The position numbers and the translations under genes are program-made. This document shows positions 14,673 through 19,454 of a stretch of DNA of 19,454 nt, one piece after another. A model generated the notes under the pieces. The model saw nothing but the letters and a program-made list of their open reading frames with translations. It was not told where the DNA came from and did no database searches. The first letter of the stretch is position 1. Each line of letters opens with the position of its first letter. The stretch is taken from contig JAKBAQ010000022.1 of NCBI GenBank assembly GCA_021808985.1, positions 1 through 19,454 on the forward strand, read 5' to 3'. The stretch comes from Pseudomonadota bacterium (GTDB taxonomy: Bacteria; Pseudomonadota; Alphaproteobacteria; Acetobacterales; Acetobacteraceae).

Positions 14673-15356
14673 TTAAACCTCTTCCGCGCGCAGCATGTAG
14701 CCGGCGTTGCGCACCGTGTGCAGCAGCGGCAGCTCGAAGGGTTTGTCAATCTTCTGGCGCAGGCGCGATACATGCACGTCGATCACATTGGTCTGCGGGT
14801 CAAAATGGTAGTCCCACACGCCCTCCAGCAGCATGGTGCGCGTCACCACCTGGCCGGCATGGCGCATCAGATATTCCAGCAGCCGGAACTCGCGCGGCTG
14901 CAGGTCTATCTTCTGCGCGCCCCGGCGCACGCTGCGCGAGAGCAGGTCCATCTCCAAATCCCCCACGCTAAGCTTGGTCGCCGGGCCGTCGCTCTTGCCG
15001 CGCCGGGTCAGCGCCTCCACCCTGGCCAGCAGTTCGGCGAAGGCGAAGGGCTTGGTCAGATAATCATCGCCGCCGGCCTTCAGCCCCTTCACCCGGTCAT
15101 CCACCTGGCCCAGCGCCGAGAGGAACAATACCGGCGTCGCGTTATCCTGGGCGCGCAAGGTCTCCAGCAGGCGCAACCCGTCAATCCCGCCTGGCAGCAT
15201 GCGGTCGAGTATGATGGCGTCAAAATTCTCCGAGGCGGCGAGAAACAGCCCATCCCGCCCATTATCGGCATGTTCCACGGTATGCCCCGCCTCGCGCAGC
15301 CCCTTCAAAACAAATCCAGCAACGTCCTTGTCGTCTTCAACGACGAGTATGCGCAT
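14673..15356 (-). CDS. OmpR/PhoB-family response regulator
   Basis: 227 residues. Receiver with VVEDD, phospho-acceptor D51 (IILDRMLPGGIDG) and K102 (LTKPF), linker, then a winged-helix DNA-binding domain (about 130-225; LQPREFRLLEYLMRHAGQVV and VIDVHVSRLRQKIDKPF with the recognition helix). It starts two bases after the stop of the protease gene and is followed by its kinase, so protease, regulator and kinase form one transcript. It presumably controls envelope or stress genes, perhaps including the protease; that is inference from position only. Confidence 0.94.
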   Translation of the reverse strand: MRILVVEDDKDVAGFVLKGLREAGHTVEHADNGRDGLFLAASENFDAIILDRMLPGGIDGLRLLETLRAQDNATPVLFLSALGQVDDRVKGLKAGGDDYLTKPFAFAELLARVEALTRRGKSDGPATKLSVGDLEMDLLSRSVRRGAQKIDLQPREFRLLEYLMRHAGQVVTRTMLLEGVWDYHFDPQTNVIDVHVSRLRQKIDKPFELPLLHTVRNAGYMLRAEEV

Positions 15357-15358
15357 CG

Positions 15359-16375
15359 CTATTCTCCCAATTGCAGCGGCCTGCGGTCTATCCTCACCAG
15401 CAGGTCGAATATATGTTGATTCTCACTAATCCCAAGCCGCACCTTAGTCCCCGGCGCCATGGAGGCAATGGCCCGTGTCAGCGCGCTCGCACCCGCAACC
15501 GCCCGGCCGTTGACTGAAACCACAATTTCCCTGGCGGTCAAACCCGCCCTGGCGGCCGGCCCGCCGGGCTCCACGCCGGTAATCAGCGCGCCCTGGCCGG
15601 GGCCATCCGGCAGGTCCGCCACCGAGATGCCGAGCCACCCGCGCGGGATCTCCCCATGCGCGATCAGCGCCGCCACGATCAGCCGCGCGCTGTTGCTGGG
15701 AATGGCGAAGCCAAGCCCCACCGAACCGCCGGAAGGCGAGACAATGGCTGAGTCTATGCCAATTACCTCACCCGCCATGTTGAACGCCGGCCCCCCCGAA
15801 TTGCCGGGATTGATCGGCGCGTCGATCTGCAAAAAATGATCGAACGGCCCATCGCCGATATTGCGCCCCTCGGCCGAGATAATGCCCAGGGTGAATGAAT
15901 TGCCCAGCGCGAACGGATTGCCCGCCGCCAGCACCCAATCCCCCACCTCGGCATCGGCGGAGTTGCCCCACACCGCCGTGGGCAGCGGATGGGGTGACGT
16001 AATTTTAATAATGGCGATATCCGTGAGATCATCCGCCCCCGCCAGTTTCGCCGGAAACTGCTCGCCATCGTTCAGCGTCACCATAATCCGCGACGCCCCG
16101 GCAATCACATGGTCGTTGGTGACAATCATGCCATCCCGGCTGACGATGAAGCCCGAGCCCGCGGCCTGCGTCACACTGCCCGCCGGCCCAGGCCGGGCCG
16201 GCGTGCCGGGCGCCTGGGTCACGGTAATGCCGACGACAACCGGCGCCACCGCGCGCACCAGCGGCGCCAGCGAGGCCGGCGCGCCCCACGCCGCCGCCGC
16301 CGGGCCGCTGGCCCCAAGCAGAAACGCCACGAAAAGAAACGAGCCGGCAATAAACGGGCCAAGGAATCGCTGCAT
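15359..16375 (-). CDS. HtrA/DegS-like trypsin-type serine protease with one PDZ domain
   Basis: Periplasmic serine protease. The ATG at 16375 is chosen because it begins a clear signal sequence or anchor (MQRFLGPFIAGSFLFVAFLL, then AAAA near residue 29); a longer frame to 16480 adds an unlikely Arg/Gly-rich leader. The ribosome site AGGGG is unusually close (2 nt). Catalytic triad: H89 (VTNDHVI), D119 (LTDIAII), S193 (NPGNSGGPAF). One PDZ domain about 245-335 (GWLGISVADL, PAARAGL, VNG). 338 residues with one PDZ is nearer DegS than DegP, which has two. First gene of an operon with a response regulator and kinase. Confidence 0.93.
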   Translation of the reverse strand: MQRFLGPFIAGSFLFVAFLLGASGPAAAAWGAPASLAPLVRAVAPVVVGITVTQAPGTPARPGPAGSVTQAAGSGFIVSRDGMIVTNDHVIAGASRIMVTLNDGEQFPAKLAGADDLTDIAIIKITSPHPLPTAVWGNSADAEVGDWVLAAGNPFALGNSFTLGIISAEGRNIGDGPFDHFLQIDAPINPGNSGGPAFNMAGEVIGIDSAIVSPSGGSVGLGFAIPSNSARLIVAALIAHGEIPRGWLGISVADLPDGPGQGALITGVEPGGPAARAGLTAREIVVSVNGRAVAGASALTRAIASMAPGTKVRLGISENQHIFDLLVRIDRRPLQLGE

Positions 16376-16506
16376 ATCCCCTGCGACATGCCACCGCCCC
16401 CCGCCCGGCGCAAGACAAGCAGGCAAACGCCAACGCCCGCCCAAGGCCCGTTTCGCCACGGGATTGTGTACGATAAGCAATGATGGCGGTTTAACCCCAC
16501 GCGGTT

Positions 16507-16512
16507 TATACT
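16507..16512 (+). promoter_or_regulatory. Possible -10 box for the yqjD-like gene
   Basis: TATACT at 16507-16512, 35 bp before the start codon, in the 171-bp divergent gap between the protease and yqjD-like genes. No good -35 (TTGAC) or EcfG-type GGAAC lies at the right distance; the best is TGGCGG (16484-16489, 17-nt spacer). Confidence 0.35.
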
Positions 16513-16546
16513 ATGTTGCGTTGTCGTCCCATCAGGAGTTCAGAGC

Positions 16547-16885
16547 ATGAGCGGCCTCCCCCCAGACACCGATGCCTCCGAAATCAATTTTCTGAAGCAG
16601 GAATTCAACCGCTTCCGGGCCGAAATGGCGGGCATGAAGGCCAGGCTCGCCGCCGACCCGGCGGCGGCGGTGGAGCATTTCAGCGCCTATCTGCACAGCG
16701 AGGACGTGGCCGCCCGGCTCGCGGCACTTGAGCAGCGGCTGGAGAGCTTTAGCGGCAAGGCGAAGGATGCGGGCAGGGATGCCGTCTCCCGGGTGGAGAA
16801 GGAGGTTGTCGAGCGTCCGCTCACCAGCGTCGCCATCGCCTTTGGCATCGGCCTGCTGGCGGCGAATCTGCTGCGCCACCGCTAG
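16547..16885 (+). CDS. YqjD/ElaB-like (DUF883-type) membrane-anchored protein
   Basis: 112 residues. A charged helical N-terminal part with probable coiled coil (about 10-85, LAALEQRLESFSGKAKDAGRDAVSRVEKEV) and a C-terminal membrane helix (about 90-108, PLTSVAIAFGIGLLAANLL) ending in RHR. The layout, especially V-x-RPL-x-S-V-A-I-A-F-G-I-G, is that of YqjD/ElaB/YgaM, C-tail-anchored proteins of which E. coli members bind stationary-phase ribosomes. AGGAG lies 8 nt before ATG 16547. It is followed 108 bp later by a yqjE-like gene, as in E. coli yqjD-yqjE. The name rests on layout and neighbour; no enzyme function is expected. Confidence 0.8.
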   Translation: MSGLPPDTDASEINFLKQEFNRFRAEMAGMKARLAADPAAAVEHFSAYLHSEDVAARLAALEQRLESFSGKAKDAGRDAVSRVEKEVVERPLTSVAIAFGIGLLAANLLRHR

Positions 16886-16931
16886 AGCATCAGCGCCATG
16901 CACCAATCCCGCTCCAGCCATGTTGTTGCGA

Positions 16932-16981
16932 TCAATATTGGTTCGGGCCGAATCCGCCGATTCCGCCCCCGCCAATATTGA
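16932..16981 (+). other. Inverted repeat between the yqjD- and yqjE-like genes
   Basis: TCAATATTGG (16932-16941) and its exact complement CCAATATTGA (16972-16981) enclose 30 nt that hold a second inverted repeat, GAATC-CGCC-GATTC (16950-16963). There is no U-run, so termination is unlikely; it may be an mRNA processing or stability element inside the operon. It does not share the TAGAG frame of the 64-bp repeats. Confidence 0.6.
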
Positions 16982-16993
16982 CCTAGGCCCGCA

Positions 16994-17383
16994 ATGTCCC
17001 TCTCCCGGCATGTGAGCTTTTACGCCAGGGCCTCGGCCCTGTGGGGCGCCATGGGCGCCGCCATGCTGGCCCTGGGGCTGGCGGCGGCCGGGTTTTTCAC
17101 CGCCGCTTTTTATATTTGGCTGTGCGGGCATTTTTCCCCCGCCGCATCCTGCCTCATCGCCGGGGGCAGCCTGCTGGCGCTGGCGCTGGCCATCGGCCTG
17201 GCCGGCACCGCCGCCCTGCGCGCCGCCCATGCGCGTGAGCGCGCCCGCCTGGCGCAATTCAACCTCACCATCAGCGCGGCGCTGAGCCTGGCGGCCTATC
17301 TGGTCCGCCGCGACCCCAAAAAAGCGATGATCATTGCGCTGCTCGCCGGCATCCTGGCGGAGTTTCTGGGCGGCGAGGTCTGA
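16994..17383 (+). CDS. YqjE-like (holin-X/phage holin III superfamily) membrane protein
   Basis: 129 residues with two long membrane helices (about 15-42 and 50-76), then a charged amphipathic stretch (AHARERARL) and a third hydrophobic stretch about 85-125 interrupted by VRRDPKKAM. The layout matches YqjE-type proteins that follow YqjD-type genes; the DPKKAM...AG segment is common in alphaproteobacterial versions. The holin name is a family label and no lysis role is implied. No strong ribosome-binding site is seen before ATG 16994 (GCCCGCA), so translation may depend on the upstream gene. It converges on the Ldi-like gene with only seven bases between stop codons and no terminator. Confidence 0.75.
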   Translation: MSLSRHVSFYARASALWGAMGAAMLALGLAAAGFFTAAFYIWLCGHFSPAASCLIAGGSLLALALAIGLAGTAALRAAHARERARLAQFNLTISAALSLAAYLVRRDPKKAMIIALLAGILAEFLGGEV

Positions 17384-17390
17384 GCTGCCG

Positions 17391-19319
17391 CTATCTGCCA
17401 GCCGGCGTTATGTTCACTTCCGTCCGTCCCTCGAGCAAGACCTCGATATGCGCGGCGCCCGCCGAATCGGCAATGAAGCTCTCCCCTTGCGGCGCCATCG
17501 CATAGCGCTGGCCGGGGCGCAGCCGCTCCAGCTTCAGCCCTTGCACCCCCGCCGCGCGGCCCGGATACAGCACCAGCGCCAGATCCTCCCCCGTGCTGTA
17601 GGCCTTCGCCACCAGCACATCCGGGTAGGCGCAGCCAGCCAGCAACGGCCCCGCGCCAACCGGCACCTGCGGCTCCTGCATGATCATCGCGGCCCAGTCC
17701 CCCTGCTGCACCAGCCGCGCCATGACCAGAAAGGCATGATAGTAGGTCGAGGTGCGCGGATAGCACAGCACGCCATCGCTGATGGTGCGCTCAAACACGC
17801 GGTCGATACGTTTCTGCAGCGCCTCGGCTATTTCCGCATCGCCAAGTTCGCGGGCTGCCAGCAGCGCATGCGCATAGGCCGCCACGTCGCTCTTGCGGTA
17901 ATTGCCGCTATCCATGCCATCGGTCGCGCGCAGCGCCAGCTTTATCTCTCCGGCCGCATCGTAGCTCACCGCATCCTGCCGCAATATCGCCCAGCTCCGC
18001 CTGGCGATATCAGGAAAGAACGGCGTGCTGATCCAGGCCAGCGAGCCTTCCATGAACAGCCCGGTGAAGCGCGGCAGCGCCAGGCCGGTCGGCCGCATCC
18101 GCCCGGCATGCACCTCACCGTCCAGCCGCATGAAATCCTCCTCGAAGGCCGAGCGGAAATCAGGATAGATCTCGTCGAATGTTTTCGTTCCAAACAGCCT
18201 GTCATTCACCGGCAGGCCGTTGAACCCCACGAGGTTGCAGAACGAATATGAAAAATGCGGCTCGCACGGATACAGGCACAGGCTGGTGGCGCGAAAATTC
18301 TTGAGCGCGGCCTGCGCCAGCGTGCGCGCGTCATGCCGGTAGGCGGTCTTGCCGTTCAGCCGGAAGGTCATGGAGCCGGGCCGCAGATACCGCTCATCGC
18401 CGGTATTGGCGGTATAGAGGCTGACATTGGTGTTATAAAACCCGCCGAGCATGATATTGTCGCGCGACGCCGGGTCAAAATCGGTGCTGAGATTCCCCCA
18501 CAGGCTCTCCAGCACCCAGTATCCCCACACCTTCTTGTCGGTCATCTTGTCGATCAGGTTGCGCTGCGCTTCTGATAAATATCCATGAAAACGCGGCGTG
18601 TAGTGGCGCTGCATCAGCGCCAGCGCGAACTGCGAGAACGTGATCTGGTAGCGCAGCGCCGCGGTCTGGAACTGGTCGATCACGTCAAACCCCTCAAACG
18701 CGGGCACTGGCTGCAACGCGCGGTCCAGCAGGTAGCGCACCGCGGCAATCTGCTCTGGCGTCAGCTCGCGCGCGGCGGGCGCATCCGCCGGCGCCCGCGC
18801 CGCGCGCTGGGCCAGGTCCTGCAACGCCTGCGGCAGATACTGGTTGCGCACGGCCCGCACCGCCAGTTGCCTGCGGTCCGCCCTGCGGCTGCCCGCCACG
18901 TAGCCGGCAATCGTCAGCACCGCCAGGGCTGGCACCACAATCCGCGCCGCCGCCCCCGCCGGCGCGCGCGCCAGCAGCCCGGCCCAGATGGCGGTGAGCC
19001 CCCAAATTCCCATCGGCAGCGCCATCGCCCCGGTCGCGAACCACACCACCAGCCCGAGGGCGAACAACAGCACCGTGGCCGCGAACCCCAGATACCCCCA
19101 TCCCCCCAGCGCCGCGAACCCGCCGCCGGGCAGCCACAGCCCAAGCCCCAGCGCCTGCAGGCCGGGCGCCAGATTGAACAGCAAGGGCAAACTGCCCGCC
19201 GCCGCGAAGCCGGCATATATCATTGCAGCCCGCACCAGCCGCTCCCTGGAGCGCCGGCCGTTATTGCTGGTCCTGAAAGGAATAATCGCTTCACGCGCCG
19301 CGGCATCGATAATGGACAT
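17391..19319 (-). CDS. Membrane protein with linalool dehydratase/isomerase-like domain
   Basis: 642 residues. About five membrane helices (28-48, 55-72, 75-98, 101-119, 125-143), a linker, an alpha/alpha-barrel domain about 190-570, and a C-terminal beta-rich segment about 575-642 (LVLYPGR ... GRTEVNITP). The middle resembles Castellaniella Ldi, recalled rather than aligned: KMTDKKVWGYW, DNIMLGGF, and CEPHFSYSFCN with DRLFGT. C352 and C361 match the spacing of Ldi catalytic C171/C180; M290 fits M125, but F294 stands where Ldi has H129, and no counterpart of C48 is seen. The start at 19319 (second of two ATGs) has AGGGGG 4 nt upstream. The substrate is unknown; a different reaction from linalool/myrcene conversion is likely. 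Confidence 0.8.
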   Translation of the reverse strand: MSIIDAAAREAIIPFRTSNNGRRSRERLVRAAMIYAGFAAAGSLPLLFNLAPGLQALGLGLWLPGGGFAALGGWGYLGFAATVLLFALGLVVWFATGAMALPMGIWGLTAIWAGLLARAPAGAAARIVVPALAVLTIAGYVAGSRRADRRQLAVRAVRNQYLPQALQDLAQRAARAPADAPAARELTPEQIAAVRYLLDRALQPVPAFEGFDVIDQFQTAALRYQITFSQFALALMQRHYTPRFHGYLSEAQRNLIDKMTDKKVWGYWVLESLWGNLSTDFDPASRDNIMLGGFYNTNVSLYTANTGDERYLRPGSMTFRLNGKTAYRHDARTLAQAALKNFRATSLCLYPCEPHFSYSFCNLVGFNGLPVNDRLFGTKTFDEIYPDFRSAFEEDFMRLDGEVHAGRMRPTGLALPRFTGLFMEGSLAWISTPFFPDIARRSWAILRQDAVSYDAAGEIKLALRATDGMDSGNYRKSDVAAYAHALLAARELGDAEIAEALQKRIDRVFERTISDGVLCYPRTSTYYHAFLVMARLVQQGDWAAMIMQEPQVPVGAGPLLAGCAYPDVLVAKAYSTGEDLALVLYPGRAAGVQGLKLERLRPGQRYAMAPQGESFIADSAGAAHIEVLLEGRTEVNITPAGR

Positions 19320-19377
19320 CATTCCCCCTGTTGCCGGCGCGCACGGCGCCGTTATGTGGTTTGGAGCCGGCATTCTC

Positions 19378-19441
19378 TAGAGCCGGATGACATAAGATGG
19401 AATCGCCGCGCGATTGCATCTTATGTCTGAATCCGCCTCTA
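19378..19441. repeat. 64-bp TAGAG...CTCTA hairpin repeat, copy B
   Basis: Same 64-bp frame as the copy at 3537-3600: TAGAG-N3-GATGAC at the left, GTCTGAATC-N3-CTCTA at the right, 39-bp core. Arms of 18 nt (19389-19406 and 19410-19427, loop CGC) pair with a single G-G mismatch. It sits 58 bp upstream of the Ldi-like start codon, so it may be in that gene's promoter region or at the 3' end of a gene beyond the window. Confidence 0.85.
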
Positions 19442-19454
19442 AAATATAAATTAG

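Noticed and set aside
16883..16921. TAGAGC at the yqjD-like stop as a third 64-bp repeat
   Set aside because: The start matches TAGAG and overlaps a TAG stop, but no GATGAC, matching arm or CTCTA end follows at the right distance.

Overview
This is GC-rich alphaproteobacterial chromosome, most likely Acetobacteraceae (Acidocella/Acidiphilium-like); the family assignment is inference. It rests on four things: a circularly permuted, two-piece tmRNA gene whose tag ends in FAVAA; the alphaproteobacterial order ispF < > dusB-ntrB-ntrC-ntrY-ntrX; an RNase E with a GWW-type PNPase-binding C-terminus; and ThyX as the thymidylate synthase. No phage, IS element, CRISPR array, tRNA or rRNA was seen.

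Layout. Positions 1-2157 hold the 3' part of rne. 2158-2506 is a non-coding stretch with a double-palindrome repeat and a leader hairpin. 2507-3289 encodes a BI-1/TMBIM membrane protein with a strong terminator. 3347-3600 holds a second double-palindrome copy and a separate 64-bp hairpin repeat that supplies the stop codon of thyX. thyX (minus, 3598-4500) diverges from ssrA (plus, about 4560-4900). ispF (minus, 5159-5641) diverges from a five-gene operon, dusB-ntrB-ntrC-ntrY-ntrX (5765-13064), whose ntr genes overlap by 1-4 bp. A third double-palindrome copy follows ntrX. A minus-strand operon (16375 down to 13207) encodes a one-PDZ trypsin-like protease, an OmpR-type regulator and its histidine kinase. 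A yqjD/yqjE-like membrane-protein pair (16547-17383) converges on a 642-residue membrane protein with a linalool dehydratase/isomerase-like domain (17391-19319, minus). The window closes with the second copy of the 64-bp hairpin repeat.

How the genes work together. NtrB/NtrC is the sigma-54-linked nitrogen response system. NtrY/NtrX is its membrane-bound partner pair, and NtrX here has lost the sigma-54 contact loop. RNase E, tmRNA and DusB serve RNA turnover, ribosome rescue and tRNA modification. IspF feeds isoprenoid synthesis and ThyX makes dTMP. The protease-regulator-kinase operon and the yqjDE-like pair point to envelope functions.

The least explained content is two families of intergenic palindromes and the Ldi-like membrane protein. 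One family is a 110-150 bp double-palindrome element in three copies. The other is a 64-bp hairpin in two copies whose arms differ between copies but stay complementary through at least six paired substitutions.
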